Below are positions 1-6,499 of a stretch of DNA of 7,972 bases, piece after piece. The translations under genes and the position numbers were made by a program. The DNA is from Chloroflexota bacterium (GTDB taxonomy: Bacteria > Chloroflexota > UBA4733): NCBI GenBank assembly GCA_025980355.1, contig JAICXR010000135.1:1-7972 (forward strand). Reading direction: 5' to 3'. The notes beneath the pieces are model-generated. The model saw nothing but the letters and a program-made list of their open reading frames with translations, did not search any database and had not been told where the DNA came from. Position 1 is the stretch's first letter, and the number at the start of each line of letters is the position of its first letter.

Positions 1-945
1 ATCGAAGTGACGAACCTGACGAAATACTATGGGCAGCGGGCCGCCATTCACGACCTGACCTTTTCCGTCAAGCAGGGAGGGATCCTCGGTTTGCTCGGCC
101 CGAACGGCGCCGGCAAGACCACCACGATGCGGATATTGACCGGCTACATGCCGCCAAGCTCGGGCACGGCCGTTGTGGCGGGCTACGACGCATTCAACGA
201 CTCCTTGAAGCTCCGCCAACATATTGGCTACCTGCCGGAGCGGGTGCCGCTCTATGAAGACATGACCGTCGTCTCCTATCTGCGCTATGCCGGACGGATC
301 CACGGGATGCCCCGCGCCAAGATCAGCGGGCGCGTCGACGAGTTGCTCCCGCTCTGCCACGTCTTCGAGTTCCGGGATCGCCTGATCGGCAAGCTCTCGC
401 GCGGCCAGCGCCAGCGCGTCGGCATCGCCCAGGCCCTGGTCCACGACCCGGAGGTGGTGGTGCTGGACGAGCCGACGGTCGGCCTCGACCCGCGCCAGAT
501 CATCGAGACCCGGGCCTTGATCAAGAGCCTGGCCGGGCGGCACACCGTCGTCCTCAGCACGCACATCCTGCCGGAAGTCAGTGTCGTCGCCACCGAGGTG
601 GTCATCATCCACGAGGGCCACGTCATCGCCCAGGACACGCCCCAGAACCTGATGGCCCGCCTGCAGGCGGGGCAGAGCTACCGCCTGGTCGTGCGCGGTC
701 CGGTCGGGGCGGTGCGGGAGGCGCTGAGCAGCCAGAACGGCGTCAGCAGCGTCGAGGCCCGCGAGAGCAACGACGGCACTGCCGAGTATCTGATCCAGAG
801 CGACGTCAACGACGACATGCGCGAGGAGCTGGCGGCGTTGGTGGTGCTGCAAGGCTGGGGCCTGCGCGAGCTGACGGCGCTCGGCATGAGCCTGGAGGAG
901 GTCTACTTGAAGCTCACCACCGAGGAAGAACACGAGGCCGCATGA
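1..945 (+). CDS. ABC transporter ATP-binding protein, GldA-like (5' end cut by window edge)
   Basis: ATPase subunit of an ABC-2 type transporter; it should hydrolyse ATP at the cytoplasmic face and drive the permease encoded next. The frame is open to base 1 and begins Ile-Glu-Val-Thr-Asn-Leu-Thr-Lys, the usual first beta strand of this family, so the real start is probably the codon just before the window; the GTG at 7 would cut into that strand. Numbered from that GTG, the Walker A motif GPNGAGKTT is at about 31-39, the signature LSRGQRQR at 130-137, Walker B VVVLDEP at 150-156, the D-loop GLDP at 159-162 and the H-loop histidine at 186. The Q-loop reads YLPERVPLYEDM, with Glu where many ABC proteins have Gln; YLPE is, as far as I recall, normal for GldA-like members. 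The C-terminal 95 residues form the accessory domain typical of this class. Its stop overlaps the permease start by 4 bases (ATGA), so the two are translationally coupled. The family is clear; the substrate is unknown. Confidence 0.93.
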   Translation: MEVTNLTKYYGQRAAIHDLTFSVKQGGILGLLGPNGAGKTTTMRILTGYMPPSSGTAVVAGYDAFNDSLKLRQHIGYLPERVPLYEDMTVVSYLRYAGRIHGMPRAKISGRVDELLPLCHVFEFRDRLIGKLSRGQRQRVGIAQALVHDPEVVVLDEPTVGLDPRQIIETRALIKSLAGRHTVVLSTHILPEVSVVATEVVIIHEGHVIAQDTPQNLMARLQAGQSYRLVVRGPVGAVREALSSQNGVSSVEARESNDGTAEYLIQSDVNDDMREELAALVVLQGWGLRELTALGMSLEEVYLKLTTEEEHEAA

Positions 946-1652
946 AAAATACGGTAACCATCGCCGGCCGCGAGCTGATCTCCTATTTCGGCTCCCCGGT
1001 CGCCTACGTCGTCGCCGCCGCGTTCCTGGCCATCAACGGCTTCCTCTACGGCGTGATCATCTCCGGCTCCAAGCAGGCCGACATGAGCTTCGTCTTCAGC
1101 GACATGGGCATCGTCTTGCTGTTCGTCATCCCCGGCATCACGATGCGACTCCTGGCGGAAGAGCAACGCATGGGCACCATTGAATTGCTCCTCACGGCGC
1201 CGGTGCGCGACTGGGAAGTGATCGTCGGCAAGTTCGCCGCGGCGATGGCGCTCTTCCTGCTGATGCTGGTGCCGACCGGGCTCTACGTGCTCTTCCTGAT
1301 GCTCTGGGGCCACCCGGATAGCTCCACGATCCTGACCGGCTACGTCGGTATCATCCTGGTCGGCGCCGTCTTCGTGTCGATCGGCCTGCTCACCTCCGCC
1401 ATCACCCAGAACCAACTGGTGGCGTTCCTCATCGCCTTCGTCGTGAGCCTGATCCTCTGGCTGATCGACGGCCTGTCCGCCAACTTTACCGGCACCGGCG
1501 GTAGTGTCCTCTCCTATCTCGCCCTGCAGCAACACCTGAGCGATTTCGAGAGCGGCTCGGTCCAGAGTCAGGACCTCGTGTATTTGCTCAGCGTGACGAT
1601 CTGCGCGCTCTTCCTGGCGACCCGACTGCTCGAGACCCGGAGGTACCGATAA
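942..1652 (+). CDS. ABC-2 type transporter permease, GldF-like
   Basis: Integral membrane subunit that should pair with the ATPase encoded upstream. The 236-residue protein has six likely membrane segments, at about 19-40, 54-72, 98-120, 131-153, 158-176 and 210-229. Between segments 2 and 3 lies the cytoplasmic motif EEQRMGTIELLLTAPV (about 73-88), a hallmark of the ABC-2 permeases found with GldA-type ATPases and the likely coupling helix. Length is normal for GldF-like permeases. The ATG overlaps the ATPase stop by 4 bases, with GAGG 4 bases upstream as a modest ribosome site. The next gene starts directly after the stop codon. In Bacteroidetes this subunit belongs to the GldAFG complex needed for gliding; in other phyla the same module occurs without gliding genes and its substrate is not settled. 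Gliding cannot be inferred here. Confidence 0.92.
   Translation: MKNTVTIAGRELISYFGSPVAYVVAAAFLAINGFLYGVIISGSKQADMSFVFSDMGIVLLFVIPGITMRLLAEEQRMGTIELLLTAPVRDWEVIVGKFAAAMALFLLMLVPTGLYVLFLMLWGHPDSSTILTGYVGIILVGAVFVSIGLLTSAITQNQLVAFLIAFVVSLILWLIDGLSANFTGTGGSVLSYLALQQHLSDFESGSVQSQDLVYLLSVTICALFLATRLLETRRYR
1639..1644 (+). promoter_or_regulatory. Strong ribosome binding site for the TTG-started GldG-like gene
   Basis: GGAGGT lies inside the last codons of the permease gene, 8 bases before the TTG at 1653. This near-perfect Shine-Dalgarno sequence decides in favour of the unusual TTG start, which sits directly after the permease TAA. Confidence 0.75.
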
Positions 1653-3257
1653 TTGCGTAACGATGACATTTTCCGCCGCGTCGCGCCCTATGCGGGCATG
1701 GCTGGCGGGCTGTTGCTCTTCGCCGCGGCCGGCGTGGCGCTCGTGGCCGGCCACGTCAACGCCGTCCTGATCTGGCTGCTGGTCGCCGCCGGGCTGCTCC
1801 TGATCTTCTTCGTCGCGGCCGATCCCGACCGCGTCATGCAGATGCTGGGCGGCCGTCAGGCGCGCTACGGCTCGATGGCCGGCGTCACGTCCGTGCTGTT
1901 CATCGGCATCTTCATCTTCATCAACTTCTTCGGCGCGAAGTACAACCAGCAATGGGACTTCACCAAGAACGGCCAGTTCACCCTGACCTCGGCCACCACA
2001 ACGCTGGTGAAGGGGTTGCAGCAGCCGGTGCAGATCATCGGCTTCTATACCAGCGACCCGAACACCGGCGGCGCCGGCAAGGCGGACGCCCAGAAGCTGC
2101 TGGCCCGCTACACCGCCCTGTCGTCCAAGATCGCCGTGTCGTTCGTCGACCCCGACGTCAACCCGGCCGAGGCGACGCAATATAAGGTGACCGCCGTGCC
2201 GACGCTGGTCGTGACCTCCGGCGGCAAGCAGCAGCAGGTGCAACAGGCGGACGAGCAGGACATCACCAGCGCCATCCAGAAAGTCACCAGCGGCACGACG
2301 CCGAAGGTCTACTTCCTGCAAGGGCACGGCGAGCCGACGATCGCCGCCGGCAGCGGCCCCAGCTTCTCGATCCTGGTCGGCGACCTCACCAAGAACAACC
2401 TCGACGGCCAGCCCCTGAACCTGTTGACGACGGGGAAGGTGCCCGGCGATGCCGCGGTGGTGGTGGAGGCGTCGCCCACCACGCCCTACAGCAGCGCCGA
2501 ACAGCAGGCGCTCCAGAGCTACCTGGCGGGCGGCGGGCGGATGTTGGTGCTGTCCGCACCGTTCGCCACCGACAACCTGGACTGGCTGCTCAAGCCCTAC
2601 GGCGTGAGCATGGATGGCGGCCTGGTCGCCGATATCGACAGCTCCATCTCCGGCCAGCCCCAGGCGGTCGTGATCCAGACCTACCAGACCGGCGGCATGC
2701 TGACGAACCCCCTGCCGCCCGGCGTCTACCTGGACACGACGGCCCTCAACGTCGCCGCGACGGCGCCGAGCGGGGTGACGGTGACGCCGGTGGCCAAGAC
2801 GTCCGCCAACAGCTACCTGGTGACGGACCCCAAGGCCACGTCGATCGACCCGACGAAGGACAAGAAGGGCCCCTTCACGATCATGGCCAGCGTGGAGAAG
2901 ACGGCGCCCGCCGCCTCCGCCACCCCCGGTGCCGCCGCGCCGACCCCGGCGCCGACGCCGGATGCCAACGCCAAGCCGCCGACGCGCCTGGTCGTCGTGG
3001 GCGACACGGCCTTCGTCACCGACCAGTTGTTGAGCTCCAACGCCCAGATCGGCGAGGACAACAGCGAGGCGGCGATCGCCGCCCTGAAGTGGCTGACGAC
3101 GCAGCCGGGCGGGGTGATCATCCCGACGAAGGCGCCGTCGGACCTCTCCATGGTCCTGCTCGGCTGGCAGCAGAACCTGCTGGTCTTCACCAACGTGCTC
3201 TTCGTGCCCGCCCTGGTGCTGCTCGCCGGCCTCGCCGTCTGGCTGCGTCGACGTTAG
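1653..3257 (+). CDS. GldG-like ABC transporter auxiliary protein (ABC_transp_aux type)
   Basis: Membrane-anchored auxiliary protein of the ABC module, 534 residues. Three N-terminal membrane segments are seen at about 14-32, 36-55 and 76-93, followed by the short motif WDFTKNGQFTLT (101-112), which matches the 'D-x-T-x-x-x-x-(F/Y)-T-L-(S/T)' entry to the extracytoplasmic domain in GldG-like proteins. The large outer domain spans about 115-495 and contains FLQGHGEP (221-228), LDWLLKPYGV (309-318) and VVVGDTAFVTD (447-457), all typical of the family. A Pro/Ala/Thr-rich low-complexity stretch at about 418-443 splits the domain and looks like a flexible linker. A last membrane helix (about 509-530) ends in Leu-Arg-Arg-Arg, which should place the C-terminus in the cytoplasm. 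The TTG start is supported by GGAGGT 8 bases upstream. The role is inferred from family and context; it has no visible catalytic motif. Confidence 0.9.
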   Translation: MRNDDIFRRVAPYAGMAGGLLLFAAAGVALVAGHVNAVLIWLLVAAGLLLIFFVAADPDRVMQMLGGRQARYGSMAGVTSVLFIGIFIFINFFGAKYNQQWDFTKNGQFTLTSATTTLVKGLQQPVQIIGFYTSDPNTGGAGKADAQKLLARYTALSSKIAVSFVDPDVNPAEATQYKVTAVPTLVVTSGGKQQQVQQADEQDITSAIQKVTSGTTPKVYFLQGHGEPTIAAGSGPSFSILVGDLTKNNLDGQPLNLLTTGKVPGDAAVVVEASPTTPYSSAEQQALQSYLAGGGRMLVLSAPFATDNLDWLLKPYGVSMDGGLVADIDSSISGQPQAVVIQTYQTGGMLTNPLPPGVYLDTTALNVAATAPSGVTVTPVAKTSANSYLVTDPKATSIDPTKDKKGPFTIMASVEKTAPAASATPGAAAPTPAPTPDANAKPPTRLVVVGDTAFVTDQLLSSNAQIGEDNSEAAIAALKWLTTQPGGVIIPTKAPSDLSMVLLGWQQNLLVFTNVLFVPALVLLAGLAVWLRRR

Positions 3258-3291
3258 GGGCGGCGTGCCCCGTGAATAGATACGGACAGTC

Positions 3292-3906
3292 ATGAACCCG
3301 CGCGTTACTATCGTCCTGCTCGTCGTCTTCGTCGCCCTCGGCGTGGCGATCTTCGTGAGCGACCGCACCGGCGGTGGCGCTGCCGCCGGCACGCCGACGC
3401 CAAACATGGGCGTCTTCAGCTTCCAACCGGCGGACGTGCACACGCTGACCATCGAATACACCGGCAAGTCGATCACCGTGCAGCAGGACACCTCCGGGAA
3501 CTGGCAACTGATCGACCCGAAGACCCAGTACTCCGATTCCACGCACATCGCCGGCGTGGTGGCGACGCTCGCCAACATGCAGAAGACGCGCGACGTGCCG
3601 ATGGGGACGAACAGCCCGAGCGCGTTCGGCCTGGACAAGCCCTACCTGACGGCCACGGCGACCCTGAAAGACGGCAGCAAGCACGTGCTGATCGCCGGCG
3701 CCAAGAACCCCGGCGGCGACAGCTATTACTGCCAGGTCCAGGGCCAGCCGGGCCTCTTCCTGGTCGCGCTGATCGACGTCGACAGCATGGCCCAGCTGGT
3801 CGCCCAGCCGCCCATCGCCACCCCCACCGCCGTGACCACGCCCATCGCCGTGAGCACGCCCGCGCCGGGGGCGACTGCGGGTGCGGTGGGGACGGCGACG
3901 CCGTAG
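3292..3906 (+). CDS. DUF4340 domain protein, membrane anchored, short form
   Basis: Last gene of the ABC module; DUF4340 proteins are commonly encoded next to GldG-like genes and their biochemical role is unknown. The 204-residue product starts with an uncleaved-looking hydrophobic anchor (about 5-23), a Gly/Ala/Thr/Pro-rich linker (27-39), then a domain at about 40-172 with the recognisable FGLDKPYLTATATLKDG stretch (112-128). The protein ends in a Pro/Thr/Ala tail (173-204) containing degenerate six-residue repeats. It is shorter than most DUF4340 proteins I know, which often carry a duplicated domain. An in-frame TAG at 3277-3279 excludes a longer N-terminus, so the ATG at 3292 is the first good start; the ribosome site is weak. 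It lies 34 bases after the GldG-like gene and probably shares its transcript. The anchor and linker place the domain outside the cytoplasm. Confidence 0.85.
   Translation: MNPRVTIVLLVVFVALGVAIFVSDRTGGGAAAGTPTPNMGVFSFQPADVHTLTIEYTGKSITVQQDTSGNWQLIDPKTQYSDSTHIAGVVATLANMQKTRDVPMGTNSPSAFGLDKPYLTATATLKDGSKHVLIAGAKNPGGDSYYCQVQGQPGLFLVALIDVDSMAQLVAQPPIATPTAVTTPIAVSTPAPGATAGAVGTATP
3826..3861 (+). repeat. Two 18-bp tandem repeats in the DUF4340 tail
   Basis: Bases 3826-3843 and 3844-3861 match at 16 of 18 positions and encode TAVTTP and IAVSTP, preceded by a related IATP. This forms a Pro/Thr-rich spacer at the end of the DUF4340 protein and is likely to vary in copy number between relatives. Confidence 0.6.
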
Positions 3907-3962
3907 GGGGGGCGGTGCCGCAGTCTGCCAAGGAGCCGGGAGATAAATCTCCCGGCTGAACC

Positions 3963-3984
3963 GACAAAGCCCCTCCGGGGCTGC
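3963..3984 (-). terminator. Possible terminator after glpK
   Basis: This is the mirror image of the hairpin at 4013-4034: read on the - strand it gives the same stem, loop and short T run about 110 bases beyond the glpK stop. The symmetry would let one element serve both convergent operons. The T tract is weak. Confidence 0.35.
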
Positions 3985-4012
3985 CAGTTATCAGCAACGG
4001 TGCTCGTGCGGA

Positions 4013-4034
4013 GCAGCCCCGGAGGGGCTTTGTC
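4013..4034 (+). terminator. Possible terminator after the ABC operon
   Basis: A 6-bp GC stem with a 3-base loop (4015-4029) is followed by TTTGTC on the + strand, a weak intrinsic-terminator arrangement about 110 bases after the DUF4340 stop. The T tract is short, so termination may depend on the larger palindrome. Confidence 0.35.
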
Positions 4035-4095
4035 GGTTCAGCCAGACGCTTCAGCGTCTGGTCCCTCCGCCGCAGGGGACGCCACCTCACGGCGA

Positions 4096-5598
4096 TCAGG
4101 AGAGAGGGCCCCGGGCGCGCGCCACGGCCCGTTGCCAGCCGGCGTAGCGGGCGGCGCGTTCGGCGTCGTCGATCCGGGGGAGGAAGCGGCGATCAAGGCG
4201 CCAGGCGTCGGCCAGGTCCGCCGTGGACGCCCAGAGGCCGGCGCCGATCCCGGCCAGGAAGGCGGCGCCGAGGGAGGTGGTTTCGCCGACCGTGCCGCGC
4301 TCGACGGGGATGCCCAGCAGGTCGGCCTGGGTTTGCATAAGTAGGTTGTTGGCGGAGGCGCCGCCGTCGACGCGCAGGGCGGTGAAGGCGACGCCCTCCT
4401 GCTCGATGGCGCGGACCAGGTCGCAGGTCTGATAGGCGATCGACTCCAGGGTCGCCCGCACGATCGCGGCGCGGCCGCTGCCGCGGGTGAGGCCGACGAT
4501 GGCGCCCCGGGCGTAGGGGTCCCAGTAGGGCGCGCCGAGGCCGGTGAAGGCCGGCACGACGTAGACGCCGCCGGAATCTGCGACGGACGACGCCACCGCT
4601 TCGCTGTCCGCGGCGCTCGAGATGAAGCCCAGCTCGTCGCGCAGCCACTGGACGGCCGCCCCCGCCACGAAGACGCTGCCCTCCAGCGCGTAGGACGGCG
4701 CCGGCGCACCGCCGTCACCGGCGCCGACGGCGGCGGTGGTCAAGAGCTTGCCGTCGGGGACGACGCGACGGCGGCCGGTCTGGACGAGGAGGAAACAGCC
4801 GGTGCCGTAGGTGTTCTTGGCCTGGCCGTCGGCGAAGCAGGTCTGCCCGAACAGCGCCGCCTGCTGATCGCCGGCCACGCCGCAGATCGGCACCGCCAGG
4901 CCCTGCGCCGCGGCGGGGGCGGTCACCGCCAGTTGCCCGCAGGACGGCGCCACCGCCGGCAGCACGGCGGGCGGGACCCGGAAGAGGCGACAGAGCTCCG
5001 GGTCCCATCGCTCGTCCGACAGCGAGTAGAGGAGGGTACGGGAGGCGTTGGTGCGATCCGTCAGGTGGCAGGCGCCCCGGGTGAGCCGCCAGATCAGCCA
5101 GGCGTCGATGGTCCCGACCGCCAGCTCACCGGCTTCGGCGCGCCGCCGGGCGCCGGGGATGGCGTCCAGCAGCCAGGCGATCTTCGTGCCGGAAAAGTAG
5201 GGGTCGAGCAGCAGGCCGGTGCGGCTGCGCACGAGGTCCTCGACGCCGTCGCGGCGGAGGTCGTCGCAGGCGGCGGCGGTGCGGCGATCCTGCCAGACGA
5301 TCGCCCGTGCCAGCGGCGTGCCGCTGGCGCGCTCCCAGAGCACCGTCGTTTCGCGCTGATTGGTGATGCCGAGGGCGATGGGCCGGTAGCGCCCTTCCGC
5401 CTGCTCCAACACGGTCTTCAGGCCGCTCTGGACGCTCTCCCAGATCTCCTCCGGCGCGTGCTCCACCCAGCCCGGCTGCGGGTAATACTGGCGGAACTCC
5501 TCGTCGGCCTGGGCCACGATGGCGCCCCGCCGATCCACCAGGCAGACCGCGCTGCCGGTCGTGCCCTGGTCGATGACGAGGACGGCCGGCTCAGCCAC
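4096..5598 (-). CDS. glpK: Glycerol kinase (FGGY family)
   Basis: Phosphorylates glycerol with ATP to sn-glycerol 3-phosphate in the cytoplasm. The 500-residue length fits the family. The N-terminal phosphate loop DQGTTGS is at 10-16. Counterparts of all E. coli glycerol contacts are present: Arg82-Glu83 in NQRETT, Trp102, Tyr134, Asp244 (catalytic base) and Gln245 in AGDQQAALFGQ, and Phe269. The nucleotide half has YGTGCFLL (264-271), FTGLGAPYWDP (351-361) and DGGASANNLLMQTQADLLG (411-429). Two differences from E. coli are seen: the Arg after the phosphate loop (Arg18 there) is Ala17, and the Gly-rich loop for fructose 1,6-bisphosphate, just before AGDQQ, is replaced by Ala-rich sequence, so that inhibition is unlikely. 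The GTG start overlaps the end of the pyrE-like gene by 8 bases (GTGGCTGA), and no good ribosome site is seen, which points to coupled translation. No transporter or glycerol-phosphate dehydrogenase gene is nearby. Confidence 0.95.
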   Translation of the reverse strand: MAEPAVLVIDQGTTGSAVCLVDRRGAIVAQADEEFRQYYPQPGWVEHAPEEIWESVQSGLKTVLEQAEGRYRPIALGITNQRETTVLWERASGTPLARAIVWQDRRTAAACDDLRRDGVEDLVRSRTGLLLDPYFSGTKIAWLLDAIPGARRRAEAGELAVGTIDAWLIWRLTRGACHLTDRTNASRTLLYSLSDERWDPELCRLFRVPPAVLPAVAPSCGQLAVTAPAAAQGLAVPICGVAGDQQAALFGQTCFADGQAKNTYGTGCFLLVQTGRRRVVPDGKLLTTAAVGAGDGGAPAPSYALEGSVFVAGAAVQWLRDELGFISSAADSEAVASSVADSGGVYVVPAFTGLGAPYWDPYARGAIVGLTRGSGRAAIVRATLESIAYQTCDLVRAIEQEGVAFTALRVDGGASANNLLMQTQADLLGIPVERGTVGETTSLGAAFLAGIGAGLWASTADLADAWRLDRRFLPRIDDAERAARYAGWQRAVARARGPLS

Positions 5599-6364
5599 GG
5601 CGTCGCCGGTTGGCTTCCAGGTAGGCGATGGACCGGCGGTAGGTCTCCTCGTCGATCATGCCGGAGCTCATGTACAGGTTGAGCATGATCGGCAGTTTGA
5701 GGATGGAGTGCAGGCGGACGCCGAGCTCCTTCATTCGCTCGCTGCCCCCCTGCTCACGGTCCACCAGCACCACGGCGTCGCGTACGCGTAACCCCGCCGC
5801 GCTCAGCAGTTGCACCGTCTCCACCAGGCTGCTGCCCGTGGTGATCAGGTCGTCGATCACCAGCACCCGCATGCCCGGCGTGAAGCTGCCCTGGATCGTC
5901 GCCCCGACGGCGGAGCCGGGCACGCCATCGTCCTCATCGGACGCGCCGGTCGTCACCGCCTGCTCGGGCGTGCGCTGGCGGGCGTAGACCATCGGCACAT
6001 TCGTCGCCAGCGAATAGGCGGTCGCCAGGTGGAGGCCGCCGTAGGGCACCCCTGCCACGATGTCGAACGGGTCGAAGGTCGGCTTGCGCCGCAGTTGCTC
6101 CGCGCTCGCCTCTTGCTGGATCAAACGCCCGGCATAGCGCAAGGTGCTGGGGCTACCGACCATGACGCGCAGGTCGACGTAGACCGGGGAGTTGACCGTC
6201 CGGCCGACGGTGAACTCCCCGAAGCGGATGCCGCCCAGGCGGAACAGCTCGCGCGCCAGCCAGAGGTTGTCCAGCCGTTCCTCGGATTCCGGCTCCGTGT
6301 TCGGCTGCTGGGCGTCCTGCTGACCGGAGAATCGCGCTCCGTTACCGCTTGAGCTTGCCGTCAT
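5591..6364 (-). CDS. pyrE: Orotate phosphoribosyltransferase-like protein, UMP-synthase type with atypical loop
   Basis: By family, joins orotate to PRPP to make orotidine 5'-phosphate in pyrimidine synthesis. The product is 257 residues: a polar disordered tail (1-28), then the OPRT core with ARELFRLGGIRFGEF (37-51), SPVYVDLR (59-66), GVPYGGLHLATA (105-116), the PRPP motif VLVIDDLITTGSS (167-179) and VLVDREQGG (199-207). The core closely follows the OPRT half of eukaryotic UMP synthase. Oddly, the loop that normally reads R-K-E-x-K-x-(H/Y)-G is RQRTPEQA (131 is the second Arg), with an acidic insertion ASDEDDG (141-147), and the FTLKSG orotate-site lysine motif is FTVGRT (51-56). It could therefore be a divergent OPRT or a paralogue with another substrate. 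The ATG at 6364 has AAGGA 5 bases upstream; a longer frame to 6460 would run through the promoter. It precedes and overlaps glpK. Confidence 0.85.
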   Translation of the reverse strand: MTASSSGNGARFSGQQDAQQPNTEPESEERLDNLWLARELFRLGGIRFGEFTVGRTVNSPVYVDLRVMVGSPSTLRYAGRLIQQEASAEQLRRKPTFDPFDIVAGVPYGGLHLATAYSLATNVPMVYARQRTPEQAVTTGASDEDDGVPGSAVGATIQGSFTPGMRVLVIDDLITTGSSLVETVQLLSAAGLRVRDAVVLVDREQGGSERMKELGVRLHSILKLPIMLNLYMSSGMIDEETYRRSIAYLEANRRRRG

Positions 6365-6369
6365 GTTCG

Positions 6370-6374
6370 TCCTT
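6370..6374 (-). promoter_or_regulatory. Ribosome binding site deciding the pyrE start
   Basis: Read on the - strand this is AAGGA, 5 bases before the ATG at 6364-6362. The upstream in-frame ATGs at 6397 and 6460 lack such a site, so 6364 is preferred. Confidence 0.6.
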
Positions 6375-6410
6375 CGGGTCTGTCGGGGCTGCCGCATGTT
6401 GAATCGCAGC

Positions 6411-6439
6411 AGTATAAGCGTTAGGCTGCGAGGCGGCAA
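6411..6439 (-). promoter_or_regulatory. Sigma-70-type promoter for pyrE-glpK
   Basis: On the - strand a TTGCCG box (6439-6434) and a TATACT box (6416-6411) are separated by exactly 17 bases. They match the consensus at 4 and 5 of 6 positions. Transcription would begin near 6404, giving a leader of about 40 bases before the ATG at 6364. The fit of spacing, position and ribosome site makes this the best promoter candidate in the window. Confidence 0.6.
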
Positions 6440-6499
6440 GTGACGGCGGCAAGAAGACACCGCCTGACTATGCTATGAGCGACGGAGAAAGGACACATC

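Larger units (their letters stand above)
3934..4061. repeat. Nested palindromic intergenic element (REP-like candidate)
   Basis: The core is a perfect 31-bp inverted repeat, 3954-3984 against 4013-4043, around a 28-base spacer. Each arm also folds alone: 3968-3982 is AGCCCC-tcc-GGGGCT and 4015-4029 is AGCCCC-gga-GGGGCT. A separate 10-bp hairpin (AGCCGGGAGA-taaa-TCTCCCGGCT) lies at 3934-3957 and shares its last 4 bases with the left arm; an 8-bp hairpin (CCAGACGC-ttca-GCGTCTGG) lies at 4042-4061 and shares 2 bases with the right arm. The whole unit sits between convergent genes and carries no convincing reading frame. Its modular build resembles dispersed REP/BIME-type elements, but only one copy is in this window, so dispersal is inference. 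Confidence 0.8.

Noticed and set aside
903..3638. A 911-codon open frame on the - strand antisense to the permease, GldG-like and DUF4340 genes
   Set aside because: Its product is an Arg/His/Gly/Asp-rich composition artefact, typical of the antisense of GC-rich coding DNA, and the + strand genes have clear family motifs.
3473..4090. Open frame on the - strand crossing the DUF4340 gene and the palindrome
   Set aside because: Arg/Ser/Pro-rich shadow translation with no motif; it runs through the nested hairpins.
4933..5682. Open frame of 249 codons on the + strand antisense to glpK
   Set aside because: Composition artefact opposite a gene with full glycerol kinase motifs.
5810..6352. Open frame of 180 codons on the + strand antisense to pyrE
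   Set aside because: His/Arg-rich shadow; the - strand has the PRPP-binding motif and UMP-synthase-like core.
6365..6460. N-terminal extension of the pyrE-like frame to 6460
   Set aside because: The extra residues are Arg/Leu-rich and unlike the family, they overlap the predicted promoter, and ATG 6364 has its own ribosome site.
6440..6474. Possible promoter for the isomerase gene (GTGACG and TATGCT)
   Set aside because: The boxes are 23 bases apart, too far for a normal sigma-70 promoter, and no better -35 box is present.
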